Part shown: positions 1 through 9,438 of the stretch, in pieces
Layout: each line of letters starts with the position of its first letter
How positions within the stretch are numbered: position 1 is the stretch's first letter
Source: CAIWHR01 sp963846855
Lineage (GTDB): Bacteria; Pseudomonadota; Gammaproteobacteria; Burkholderiales; Casimicrobiaceae
Assembly: GCA_963846855.1 (NCBI GenBank)
Contig: CAWJXK010000007.1
Span: forward strand, 372,001-436,000
Direction of reading: 5' to 3'
Length of the DNA stretch: 64,000 bases
Program-made: the position numbers and the translations under genes
Notes under the pieces: generated by a model
Told to the model about the DNA's origin: nothing
The model's input: the letters and a program-made list of their open reading frames with translations, nothing else
The model's database searches: none

Positions 1-259
1 CCAGGAAGAACGCGGACAGCGGATCGATGCGCAGATGGAACGGCAGCCCCGGCAGGCCGAGCGGAAGGATGGTGAAGTCCGGCAGCGATCCGATTGCGAC
101 GAATGCGGCCGCCGCGAGCGAGATGCCGATGAGCGCACCCGCGGGGAACAGCAGGCGGCTGATGTAGCGAAGATCGCGCGGACGCAGGAGTCCCATCACC
201 CCGATCGCGAGCCAGCCCGCGATGGCAGCCAGCACGAAGTCGAACGGGCGAAGGTCCAC
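1..259 (-). CDS. Hydrogenase-4 subunit B / NuoL-like proton-conducting membrane subunit, 5' part only
   Basis: Reading the minus strand from a GTG at 259, the frame stays open to the window edge and encodes about 86 residues. Two hydrophobic helices (roughly residues 6-24 and 37-58) are followed by PGLPFHLRIDPLSAFFL. A short extracytoplasmic stretch ending in RIDPLSAFFL just before the next helix is typical of the N-terminus of HyfB/MrpA/NuoL-type antiporter-like subunits of membrane hydrogenases and complex I. The protein would sit in the inner membrane and take part in ion translocation. It lies 55 nt downstream of metG on the same strand. The start is uncertain: the frame is open further upstream and no good ribosome site is visible at 259. 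Only the first sixth or so of such a protein is present, so the family call is moderate. Confidence 0.5.
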   Translation of the reverse strand, partial: MDLRPFDFVLAAIAGWLAIGVMGLLRPRDLRYISRLLFPAGALIGISLAAAAFVAIGSLPDFTILPLGLPGLPFHLRIDPLSAFFL

Positions 260-313
260 CGTCGGGCCGCGATCAGCGCACGCGCGACGGGTTTGCGCTG
301 GTTGCGCGGACGA

Positions 314-2473
314 TCATTTCACGCGCATTCCCGGCTGCGCACCGCTGTCGGGCGCGAGCAGGTAGATGCCGGGCCCATCGCCGGAGGCGGCGAGCACCAT
401 GCCCTCCGACAGGCCGAACTTCATCTTGCGCGGCGCGAGATTCGCGACCATCGGCGTCAGCCGGCCGACGAGATCCTCCGGCTTGTACGCGGACTTGATG
501 CCCGCGAACACCGTGCGATGCCGTTCCTCGCCGACGTCGAGCGTGAGCTTCAGCAGCTTGTCGGCGCCGTCGATGTGCTCGGCGCTGACGATCCTCGCGA
601 TGCGCAGGTCGATCTTCCCGAAATCGTCGATGCTGATGTGCGCGGGAGCCGCGACCGGCGTCGCGGTCGCCGTCGCGCCGGCGGGCGCGGGGGTGAGGGG
701 CGGGGGGGCTGCCGTGGTCATCTTCGGTCCTTCGATCAGCACGTCGACCTGCTTGGGGTCGATGCGGGCCATGAGATGCTCGAAGTTCCCCACGTGCTCG
801 GGAACGCGTCCGGCCTTGACCGGCTTCCTGGCGACGTCGTCCCACGTGAGGTTCGGCGTCCCCAGCCACTGCTCGACGCGACCGGCCAGCGCCGGAAGCA
901 CGGGCTTCAGCATCACCGTCATCTTGAAGAAGGCTGACACACACTCACTGCACACCTCGTGCAAACTGTCCTTGCTCGCAGGATCCTTCGCGAGCTCCCA
1001 CGGTTTCGCAGCATCGAAATATTCGTTGATCTTGTCGGCGTAAGCCATGATCAGGCGCAAGGCCTTGCCGAATTCGCGATTCCGATAGGCATCTGCGACG
1101 TCTTCCTCGATGTCGACCGCACCAGCGATCGCGGGGCCCGTTTGGCCAGGGGGCGACGATGAAGCGAGACGGCCTTCGAAATGGCGCGTGAGAAACGGCG
1201 CCGCGCGGCTCGCGATGTTGACGTACTTGCCGATGAGGTCGCTGTTGACTCGCGCGACGAAGTCGTCCGGATTGAAGTCGATGTCCTCGACCTTGTCATT
1301 GAGCTTCGCGGCGATGTAGTAGCGCAGCCACTCCGCGTCCATCCCGAGATCGAGGTAATAGTCGGGCCTGACGCCGGTTCCGCGCGATTTCGACATCTTC
1401 TCGCCGAGCGCCGTCAGGAATCCGTGCACGAACACGTTGGTCGGCGCCCGGTAAGGCTTGCCGGCGAACTCGAGCATCGCCGGCCAGAACAGCGTGTGGA
1501 AGTAGACGATGTCCTTGCCGATGAAGTGATACTGCTCCGTGTCGGCTGCCGACAGGCAGTCGGCAAACGTTCGGGGGTCGCCGTTTGCCTTCGCCTCGCC
1601 GCTGTCGAAGTAGCTCTTGAGCGACGCGAGATAGCCGACCGGCGCGTCGAGCCAGACGTAGAAATACTTGCTCGGCTCGTCGGGAATCGGAATCCCGAAG
1701 TAGGGCGCATCGCGCGAAATGTCCCAATCGGTGAGCTTGTCGGGGCCGCCCGCCTCGCCCAGCCATTCATGGATCTTGTTCAGCACCTCCGGCTGCAGCG
1801 ACCGGCCCGGCGCGGGCTCGCGCGTCCAGCGGCGCAGGAATGCGACGATTCTTTGGTCGGAAAGCCGGAAGAACAGATGCCGCGAGGAGCGCAGCTCCGG
1901 CCGCACGCCGGTCAGCGTCGAACGCGGGTCGACAAGGTCCGTCGGTGCGTTCACCGTGCTGCATTTCTCGCAGGCATCCGCGTACTGGTCCGCGGTGCCG
2001 CATTTCGGGCAGGTGCCCTTGATGTAACGGTCGGGCAGGAACATCGCCTTCACGGGATCGTAGAACTGCTCGACATCCTTTTCGTAGACGAAGCCGGCGG
2101 CCTTCAATCGACGGTAAATGTCCTGCGAGAGCAGGACGTTCTCCGGCGAGTCCGTCGAATGCCAGTGATCGAAGCTCAGGTGAAATCCGCGCAATGTCTT
2201 CGGGCGCGTGGAGGCGATCTTCGCGACGAGCGCCTGCGGCGTCACGCCCTCCGACTCCGCCCGGAGCATGATCGGCGCCCCGTGCGCGTCGTCGGCGCAT
2301 ACGAAATGCACGCGATGGCCCTGCATCCGCTGGAAGCGCACCCAGATGTCGGCCTGGATGTATTCCATGATGTGGCCGATGTGGAACGGGCCGTTGGCGT
2401 ACGGAAGCGCGGTCGTCACGAACAGCGTTCGCGGCGACACGGCGGGCGACGGCGGATTCCCAGCGGCGGGCAT
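314..2473 (-). CDS. metG: Methionyl-tRNA synthetase
   Basis: Charges tRNA-Met with methionine in the cytoplasm. The 719-residue protein has the class I signatures HIGH at residues 31-34 and KMSKS at 359-363. A zinc knuckle is formed by Cys155, Cys158, Cys168 and Cys171 in the connective peptide, as in the E. coli-type enzyme. The last ~105 residues (from about 615) form a Trbp111/EMAPII-like tRNA-binding domain that usually mediates dimerisation. A Pro/Ala/Thr-rich linker of about 25 residues precedes it. Length and domain order match full-length proteobacterial MetG. Divergent from apbC, the common arrangement in betaproteobacteria. The start is the ATG that places HIGH at the usual distance from the N-terminus. 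Confidence 0.97.
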   Translation of the reverse strand: MPAAGNPPSPAVSPRTLFVTTALPYANGPFHIGHIMEYIQADIWVRFQRMQGHRVHFVCADDAHGAPIMLRAESEGVTPQALVAKIASTRPKTLRGFHLSFDHWHSTDSPENVLLSQDIYRRLKAAGFVYEKDVEQFYDPVKAMFLPDRYIKGTCPKCGTADQYADACEKCSTVNAPTDLVDPRSTLTGVRPELRSSRHLFFRLSDQRIVAFLRRWTREPAPGRSLQPEVLNKIHEWLGEAGGPDKLTDWDISRDAPYFGIPIPDEPSKYFYVWLDAPVGYLASLKSYFDSGEAKANGDPRTFADCLSAADTEQYHFIGKDIVYFHTLFWPAMLEFAGKPYRAPTNVFVHGFLTALGEKMSKSRGTGVRPDYYLDLGMDAEWLRYYIAAKLNDKVEDIDFNPDDFVARVNSDLIGKYVNIASRAAPFLTRHFEGRLASSSPPGQTGPAIAGAVDIEEDVADAYRNREFGKALRLIMAYADKINEYFDAAKPWELAKDPASKDSLHEVCSECVSAFFKMTVMLKPVLPALAGRVEQWLGTPNLTWDDVARKPVKAGRVPEHVGNFEHLMARIDPKQVDVLIEGPKMTTAAPPPLTPAPAGATATATPVAAPAHISIDDFGKIDLRIARIVSAEHIDGADKLLKLTLDVGEERHRTVFAGIKSAYKPEDLVGRLTPMVANLAPRKMKFGLSEGMVLAASGDGPGIYLLAPDSGAQPGMRVK

Positions 2474-2676
2474 CGCGCAAGACCTTGAATGTGAGAGGGG
2501 AAAGCAGCGATTCTAGCAAAGCGCTCGTCTGCAGGCCCTTGAATCGGCGCCAGAGAGCGCCGCAATGGGCATGGTGCCGCGCACGCACGGGCGCCGGGGC
2601 CATGCGATCGCGTCGGAATTTCGCTAGAATCGAAGTCTTTTCCCGCATTTCACACGAAGCATTCACGGAGCCCCTG

Positions 2677-3765
2677 ATGGCCATCACCGAGGCCGACGTC
2701 CAGACCCGACTGCGCACGCTCACCGATCCCAACACGGGCCGGGATTTCGTCGCCGGCAAGTCCGTCAAGGCGGTCCGCGTCGACGGCGCCGACGTCGCGA
2801 TCGACGTGCAGCTGGGGTATCCGGCGAAGACGCAGCACGAGATCCTGAAGAAGCTGATCGTCGACGCCGTCGCGGCGCTCCCGGGCGCGGGCCGCGTCAG
2901 TGTCAACATGACGCAGAAGATTACTTCGCACTCGGTGCAACGGGGTGTCAAGCTCATTCCCGGGGTCAAGAACATCATCGCGGTCGCGAGCGGCAAGGGC
3001 GGCGTCGGCAAGTCGACCACGGCGGTCAATCTCGCACTGGCGCTCGCCGCCGAGGGCGCGAAGGTCGGCGTGCTCGACGCCGACATCTACGGGCCGTCGC
3101 AGCCGATGATGCTCGGGATCGCGGGCCGTCCCGAATCGCAGGACGGCAAGACGCTGGAGCCGCTCGAGGCCTACGGGCTGCAGGCGATGTCGATCGGATT
3201 CCTGATCGATCCCGACACGCCGATGGTGTGGCGCGGGCCGATGGTAACGCAGGCGCTGGAGCAGCTCCTCAAGGACACCAACTGGCGCGACCTCGACTAT
3301 CTCGTCGTCGATATGCCACCCGGTACCGGCGACATCCAACTGACGCTCGCGCAGAAGGTCCCGGTCACGGGCGCGGTGATCGTCACCACGCCGCAGGACA
3401 TCGCGCTGATCGACGCGCGCAAGGGACTCAAGATGTTCGAGAAGGTCGGCGTACCGATCGTCGGTGTCGTCGAGAACATGAGCATGCACGTCTGCTCGAA
3501 CTGCGGCCACGCCGAGGCGATCTTCGGCGAGGGCGGCGGCGCGAAGATGTGCGCTGACTACAACGTTCCGTTCCTGGGCGGGCTGCCGCTCGACATCAGG
3601 ATCCGCGAGCAGACCGACGCCGGGAGGCCCACGGTCGTCGCGGACCCCGACGGCAAGATCGCGCAGATCTACCGCGAGATCGCCCGCCGCACGGCCGTGT
3701 TCGTCGCGCAGAAGGCGGAAGACTTCTCCGCGAAGTTTCCCAGCATCGTCATCCAGAACACATGA
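2677..3765 (+). CDS. apbC: Iron-sulfur cluster carrier ATPase ApbC/Mrp
   Basis: Cytoplasmic P-loop ATPase of the Mrp/Nbp35 family that binds and transfers Fe-S clusters. The 362-residue protein has an N-terminal MIP18/DUF59-like domain (about 1-90) and a deviant Walker A, GKGGVGKST, at 106-114. A CxxC pair (SNCGH region, near residues 272-275) is the cluster-bridging site of this family. The ATG at 2677 is preceded by GGAG at 2667-2670. An upstream in-frame extension has no homologous look and was not used. It is transcribed divergently from metG with about 200 nt between the two starts. Confidence 0.95.
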   Translation: MAITEADVQTRLRTLTDPNTGRDFVAGKSVKAVRVDGADVAIDVQLGYPAKTQHEILKKLIVDAVAALPGAGRVSVNMTQKITSHSVQRGVKLIPGVKNIIAVASGKGGVGKSTTAVNLALALAAEGAKVGVLDADIYGPSQPMMLGIAGRPESQDGKTLEPLEAYGLQAMSIGFLIDPDTPMVWRGPMVTQALEQLLKDTNWRDLDYLVVDMPPGTGDIQLTLAQKVPVTGAVIVTTPQDIALIDARKGLKMFEKVGVPIVGVVENMSMHVCSNCGHAEAIFGEGGGAKMCADYNVPFLGGLPLDIRIREQTDAGRPTVVADPDGKIAQIYREIARRTAVFVAQKAEDFSAKFPSIVIQNT

Positions 3766-3798
3766 ATTCAAGAGTGGCGGCGGTCCCGCCGCGTTATA

Positions 3799-3817
3799 CC
3801 GGCGCCGCGGGCGCCGG
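3799..3817. terminator. GC hairpin after apbC
   Basis: A perfect 8-bp inverted repeat, CCGGCGCC-GCG-GGCGCCGG, starts 33 nt after the apbC stop. A second GC-rich stem (GCGGC/GCCGC, about 3777-3792) lies just upstream. There is no T-run, so a factor-independent terminator is not certain. The structure may protect the mRNA end or simply be a folded spacer before dcd. Confidence 0.35.
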
Positions 3818-3898
3818 TCAACGCGCCGAGACCGTCGCCCAGTTGGTGTAAGAACCGGGCGTCATGCGGAGCGCCGGGGAAACGAGGGGATAGCCGCC

Positions 3899-4462
3899 GT
3901 GATCAAGTCCGACAAGTGGATCCGCCGCATGGCGGTTGCACATCGCATGATCGAGCCGTTCGAGCCCGGCCAGGTCCGCGAGGCGGACGGGCACAGGATC
4001 GTGTCGTACGGCACGTCGAGCTACGGCTACGACATCCGCTGCTCGCGCGAATTCAAGATCTTCACCAACATCAACTCGACGATCGTCGACCCCAAGGCGT
4101 TCGATGCAGGATCGTTTGTCGACTTCACCGGCGACGTGTGCATCATTCCGCCCAATTCGTTCGCGCTCGCGCGCACGGTCGAGTTCTTCCGCATACCGCG
4201 CAACGTGCTGGTCGTGTGTCTCGGAAAATCGACGTACGCGCGCTGCGGCATCATTGTCAACGTCACGCCGCTCGAGCCGGAATGGGAAGGGCACGTCACG
4301 CTCGAGTTCTCGAACACGACGCCGCTGCCGGCGAAGATCTATGCGAACGAAGGCGTCGCGCAAGTGATCTTCTTCGAGTCGGACGAAGTGTGCGAGACGT
4401 CGTACAAGGACCGCGGCGGCAAGTACCAGGGCCAACAGGGCGTCACGCTGCCCAAGATTTGA
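3899..4462 (+). CDS. dcd: dCTP deaminase
   Basis: Converts dCTP to dUTP plus ammonia, supplying dUMP for thymidylate synthesis; a trimeric cytoplasmic enzyme. The 187-residue protein begins IKSDKWIRRMA, the family N-terminus. It carries the conserved block GKSTYARCGIIVNVTPLEP followed by EWEGHVTLEFSNTTPLP, which holds the catalytic Glu and nucleotide contacts. The start is GTG at 3899 with GAGGGG about 10 nt upstream. Full length compared with E. coli Dcd (193 aa). The apbC-dcd order is common in betaproteobacteria. Confidence 0.96.
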   Translation: MIKSDKWIRRMAVAHRMIEPFEPGQVREADGHRIVSYGTSSYGYDIRCSREFKIFTNINSTIVDPKAFDAGSFVDFTGDVCIIPPNSFALARTVEFFRIPRNVLVVCLGKSTYARCGIIVNVTPLEPEWEGHVTLEFSNTTPLPAKIYANEGVAQVIFFESDEVCETSYKDRGGKYQGQQGVTLPKI

Positions 4463-4493
4463 GACCGTACGTTTACGCTCTGCAAAGGTCCGG

Positions 4494-4575
4494 CGCGCAG
4501 GTCCGTTGGACCGTCAGCGGTTACGCGCGGAGGCAAATGCCAAGCTGGAGCGCCGACGTTCAACGGACCTGCGCG
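4494..4575. repeat. Perfect 15-bp inverted repeat with long loop
   Basis: Left arm 4494-4508 (CGCGCAGGTCCGTTG) and right arm 4561-4575 (CAACGGACCTGCGCG) are perfect reverse complements. Imperfect pairing continues inward (GACCGTCAGCG against AACGTCGGCG). The element fills most of the dcd-MFS gap. It has no T-run and carries no gene. It could be a REP-like or cassette-type recombination remnant, but I could not assign it. Confidence 0.7.
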
Positions 4576-4652
4576 TCGTAGCGTTGCGAGGTGGCCGGCT
4601 AACGGGCAACGAACCGGCGCGGCGCCTGGTTGCAAAGCCACAGGGGAATTGC

Positions 4653-5867
<1,215 letters not shown>

Positions 5868-5997
5868 CCGGCCCGTTCGGGGCGCGTCCCGGCGTATGGC
5901 TTCGCGCGCGCTGCGGGCGTAAGATCGCCGCTCGCCGCGCTTGCGACAACAAGGGGCGCCGGTGCGGCCTTTCCGACGTGCGAAGGAGGGAATGGCG

Positions 5998-6600
5998 ATG
6001 GCGTATCACCTCGAAGGGCGTTTGCTGGAGGTCTGCAACTGCCGCGTGCTGTGCCCGTGCTGGATCGGCGAGGATCCCGATTTCGGCACCTGCGACACCA
6101 TCGTCGCGTGGCGCTTCGACAAGGGAACGATCGACGGCGTCGACGTATCCGACCGCACGATCGCGCTGATCGCGCACGTGCCGGGGAACATCCTGCAGGG
6201 CAACTGGCGGGCCGCCGTCTATCTCGACGAGCGGGTCACGCCGGCGCAGGAGGCCGCGATCCTAAAGGTCTACACCGGCAAGGCGGGCGGACCGGTCGCC
6301 GATCTCGTCAAGCTCATCGGTGAAGTCGTGTCGGTCGAGAAGGTGCCGATCACGTTCACCGTCCAGGGCGGCCGGGGAACGATCCAGCTCGGCGACGCCG
6401 GCTACGCGGAGCTCGAGCCGTACGTGAGCGCGTCGGGCGCGACGACGACGCTCGCGGACACCGTGTTCTCGACGGTGCCGGGCGCGCCGGTCTACGTCGG
6501 CAAGTCGCCGCGCTACAAGTCGAAGAACGCGAAGCTCGGCATCGACCTCGACATCAAGGGACACAACGCGCTGCAGAGCACGTTCGTGTTCCACGCGTAG
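5998..6600 (+). CDS. DUF1326 family protein
   Basis: A 200-residue soluble protein of unknown function. The N-terminus MAYHLEGRLLEVCNCRVLCPC, with the cysteines of the CNCxxxCPC motif near residues 13-19, is the hallmark of DUF1326 proteins. Those cysteines look suited to binding a metal or a cofactor, though this has not been shown. No signal peptide or membrane helix is visible. ATG 5998 was preferred over ATG 5992 because the strong ribosome site AAGGAGGG (5983-5990) is 7 nt from the former and only 1 nt from the latter. The next gene is DUF2182, its usual neighbour in other genomes, so the two probably act together. Confidence 0.85.
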   Translation: MAYHLEGRLLEVCNCRVLCPCWIGEDPDFGTCDTIVAWRFDKGTIDGVDVSDRTIALIAHVPGNILQGNWRAAVYLDERVTPAQEAAILKVYTGKAGGPVADLVKLIGEVVSVEKVPITFTVQGGRGTIQLGDAGYAELEPYVSASGATTTLADTVFSTVPGAPVYVGKSPRYKSKNAKLGIDLDIKGHNALQSTFVFHA

Positions 6601-6665
6601 CCGATTCGCCTCGAGTTCGCCCCGCCCGCCGCAGCAGATGCGGCGGCCGGGTCGGACCGGCCGGC

Positions 6666-7481
6666 ATGGCAACGACCTCTTCCGCAGCGATCGCCCCCGC
6701 GGGCGGGCGCCATTCGCTGTTGTGGAGCCTGCTCGCGCTGCTCGTCGGCACGTCGTGGCTGGCGCTGTGGCTCTGGAGCGCGAGTCCCTATGCGCGCTAC
6801 CTCGAGCACGGCGGCTGGGGTGTGGACGGCGCGCTGGCGGAACTGTGCCGGGCCATTCCCGCGGGCGGCGTGCTCGTTCCAATGGCGTTGCACGCGAGCG
6901 CGTGGGTGCTGATGATCGCCGCGATGATGCTGCCGACGGCGTTCCCGCTGCTCGCGATGTTCCGGCGGATCACCGCTGCCCGTCCGGATTCGGGGCGGCT
7001 CGCGGCGCTCGTCGTGGCGGGATTCTTCGTCGCGTGGTTCGCGTTCGGCGTGATTGCGCACGCCGCCGACGAGGCGCTGCGGTGGGCGGCGGCAGGAAAC
7101 GCCTGGTTCATCGTCCATGGCTGGATGGTCGGCGTCGCGGTGCTTGCCGGCGCCGGATTGTTCCAGTGGAGCGCGCTCAAGTACCGGTGCCTGGACCAAT
7201 GCAGGACACCGTTCACGTTCGTCGGCGCGCGCTGGCACGGACAGCATCCCGCGCGCGACGCGTTTCGAATCGGCCTCGACCACGGCGCGTTCTGCGTCGG
7301 CTGCTGCTGGGCGCTGATGCTCGTCATGTTCGTCGTCGGAATGGGCAGCCTGGGATGGATGCTGGCGCTTGCGGCGGTCATGGCCGCCGAGAAGAACCTG
7401 CCGTGGGGCCGGCGTCTGCGAACTCCGCTCGGGCTTGCGCTGCTCGGGTGGGCCGGCGCGATCGCGCTCGGCAACGCCTGA
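6666..7481 (+). CDS. DUF2182 family integral membrane protein
   Basis: A 271-residue inner-membrane protein with about six to seven hydrophobic helices. Conserved family elements are visible: a Met-rich helix (WVLMIAAMMLPTAFPLL), a cysteine pair (CLDQC) in a loop, and a second Cys/Met-rich stretch (FCVGCCWALMLVMFVVGMG) followed by AAEKN. Members are described as predicted metal-binding membrane proteins; the biochemical role is unknown. It lies 65 nt behind the DUF1326 gene on the same strand, a recurrent pairing. The Cys/Met/His content suggests copper or another soft metal, which is inference only. Confidence 0.85.
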   Translation: MATTSSAAIAPAGGRHSLLWSLLALLVGTSWLALWLWSASPYARYLEHGGWGVDGALAELCRAIPAGGVLVPMALHASAWVLMIAAMMLPTAFPLLAMFRRITAARPDSGRLAALVVAGFFVAWFAFGVIAHAADEALRWAAAGNAWFIVHGWMVGVAVLAGAGLFQWSALKYRCLDQCRTPFTFVGARWHGQHPARDAFRIGLDHGAFCVGCCWALMLVMFVVGMGSLGWMLALAAVMAAEKNLPWGRRLRTPLGLALLGWAGAIALGNA

Positions 7482-7649
7482 GCCGCGTCCTATCCGCCAG
7501 TGCGATCTTCTGGCGGGTGTGCGGTTCGCACGTCAGGCAGCGGACTACATGGATTGGAGGCGAGAGCGGACGCGCTTGGCGTGCGGCCGGCCCGACCTCC
7601 ATCGAACCTGCGGAGTCCAATTCACAGGTCCACCCCTGAGGAGCCTGTG

Positions 7650-7826
7650 ATGAGACGTGTATTGATTCTTTCGCTTGTTGCCGCGCTGCTGGGCGGTTGC
7701 GTCGTGACCCCGGTGGGATACGGATACCGTGACTACGATGACGGCTATTACCGGCATCGCGACGGGTATTACGGCCATACTTACCGGAACGATTATTACC
7801 GCGGTGGCGGCTGGCGCGATCACTGA
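7650..7826 (+). CDS. Small Tyr/Gly/Arg-rich lipoprotein
   Basis: A 58-residue product with a classical lipoprotein signal: MRRVLILSLVAALLGGC, lipobox LLGGC, Cys17 as the acylation site. The mature part is about 40 residues, very rich in Tyr, Gly, Asp, Arg and His (repeated YYRH/YYGH/YYRG units). GAGGAG lies about 8 nt before the ATG. Small tyrosine/glycine-rich lipoproteins of this type are common in proteobacteria and have no assigned function. The mature peptide should be tethered to a membrane leaflet on the periplasmic side. Confidence 0.75.
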   Translation: MRRVLILSLVAALLGGCVVTPVGYGYRDYDDGYYRHRDGYYGHTYRNDYYRGGGWRDH

Positions 7827-7984
7827 GCCTCCGACGCCTTGATCGCATGAGTGCAGTGGCCCGATGACCCATTAAGGCCGACCGCGCCTCGCGTAAGTAA
7901 TTTTCGACTTGTCGAGCTGATCCAGAGCTCGATGCAGGGAATCGCGGCGATAATGAACGCGCTCGCTGCGCATTCCCTGCAATC

Positions 7985-9200
7985 ATGTCGAAGACCCACC
8001 ACTTGCACCTCTCGGACGCGCGCGGACTGCATCGCCTGGCGAGCGACGCGACGGTGGGCGTGACCGACCTCGTCGAAGCCGTCCACCGTGCGGTCCTGCG
8101 CATACCCGGCGTTCCCGGCACGCCACCCGCCGCACGAACGCGAGGAATCACCGGTTTCGTCTACAGGACGGTACGAGGCGTGACCCGGCTCGTCGGCGGC
8201 GGTGTCGACACGCTGCTCGGCGTCGTCGCCCCGCTCATGTCGGAGCGGCCTTCCTCGCCACAGCGCGAGGCCGTCCTGGCGGCGCTCAACGGGGTGTTCG
8301 GCGATTACCTCGACGAATCCGCGAATCCGCTGGCCATTCCGATGACGTTCCGCGTCGGAGGCGCGCCGCTCGCGCTTGCAACGGATGCGCTGGCGGCGGC
8401 GTTTCCGGAGCCCTCGCGCCGCGTGCTTGTGCTGGTCCACGGGTTGTGCCTGAACGACCTGCAGTGGAAGCGCAACGGCCACGATCACGGCGCCGCGCTG
8501 GCGCGCGACCTGGGATTCGCGCCACTCTACCTTCACTACAATTCGGGCCGGCACATTTCGTCCAACGGGCGCGAATTCGCCGACACGATGGAGGCGCTCG
8601 TGCGCGCCTGGCCGCATCCGGTCGAGCGCCTTGCGATCGTCGGCCACAGCATGGGCGGACTCCTCGCGCGAAGCGCCTGCCATTACGGGGCGCTCGCCGG
8701 ACACGCGTGGCTGACGCGCCTCGAAGACCTGATCTTTCTCGGCACGCCGCATTTCGGCGCTCCGCTCGAGCGTGCCGGCGCGTGGGTCGACTACCTCGTC
8801 GGGATCAGCCCGTACACGGCGCCCTTCGCACGCCTCGGCAAGGCGCGAAGCGCGGGGATCAGGGATCTTCGCCACGGCGACGTCCGCGACGAGGACTGGC
8901 AGAGCCCCACATCACGCAACGCGCGAGCCACGTGCGCTCCCCTCCCGCTTCCCGCGGCGGTGCGCTGTTTCGCGATTGCCGGGAGCCGGCAGGAAAAGTC
9001 CGGCGCGCCGGCGTCTCAGAATTCGCGGCGACGGGCTCGTGCCGGTCGACAGCGCCCTGGGGCGGCGGCGGGATCGCGCCGCCGGCCTCGGCCTTCCCGA
9101 CGCGAACTGCCGGATCCTGTACGGGACCGGCCACTTCGACCTGCTCGAACGCCCCGCCGCATACGAGGCGATGAAGCGCTGGCTCGCCATCGGCGCATAG
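7985..9200 (+). pseudogene. PGAP1-like alpha/beta hydrolase, frameshifted near the 3' end
   Basis: Encodes a lipase/esterase-like alpha/beta hydrolase of about 404 residues if read through one frameshift. The first frame (from ATG 7985) has LVLVHGLCLN for the oxyanion region and the nucleophile elbow GHSMGG near residue 223. FLGTPHFGAPLERAG follows, typical of PGAP1/triacylglycerol lipase-like enzymes. The expected C-terminus (RGDGLVPVDSALG, then GTGHFDLLERPAAYEAMKRWL with the likely catalytic His) lies in the next frame and ends at 9200. The switch must occur between about 9005 and 9030; removing one base near AATTCGCGG (9020-9028) restores a continuous protein. It may be a sequencing indel or a real lesion. 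The uninterrupted frame ends in low-complexity Arg-rich sequence that is not credible protein. Confidence 0.8.
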
Positions 9201-9438
9201 CCGCGCCGGGGCGTCCCCGTCGCGGCGCCGCGCCGGCCGCAGCGTGCCGTTGTGGCGCTGCTGCAACGTTTTCCTCGCGGATGCCCCACGATGCATAGCC
9301 AGCGCGGGCGAATCGTCCCATAATGCGCGCCTTTCCAACCTGTCGGCCGGGGAAGCAACCGGCCGCTTCCAGGGCGCGCGTCCGGGCGAACGAACCCGCG
9401 GGCGCGGCAGCCAGACCCGCGGCGAGGTCGCGCATTCC

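Noticed and set aside
35..937. Plus-strand frame opposite metG and the partial membrane gene
   Set aside because: Charged low-complexity translation; the minus-strand products have clear family motifs.
4470..4640. Integron attC-like site in the inverted repeat before the MFS gene
   Set aside because: GTT/AAC words are present but the R/L box order and spacing of attC could not be matched, and no integrase or cassette array is nearby.
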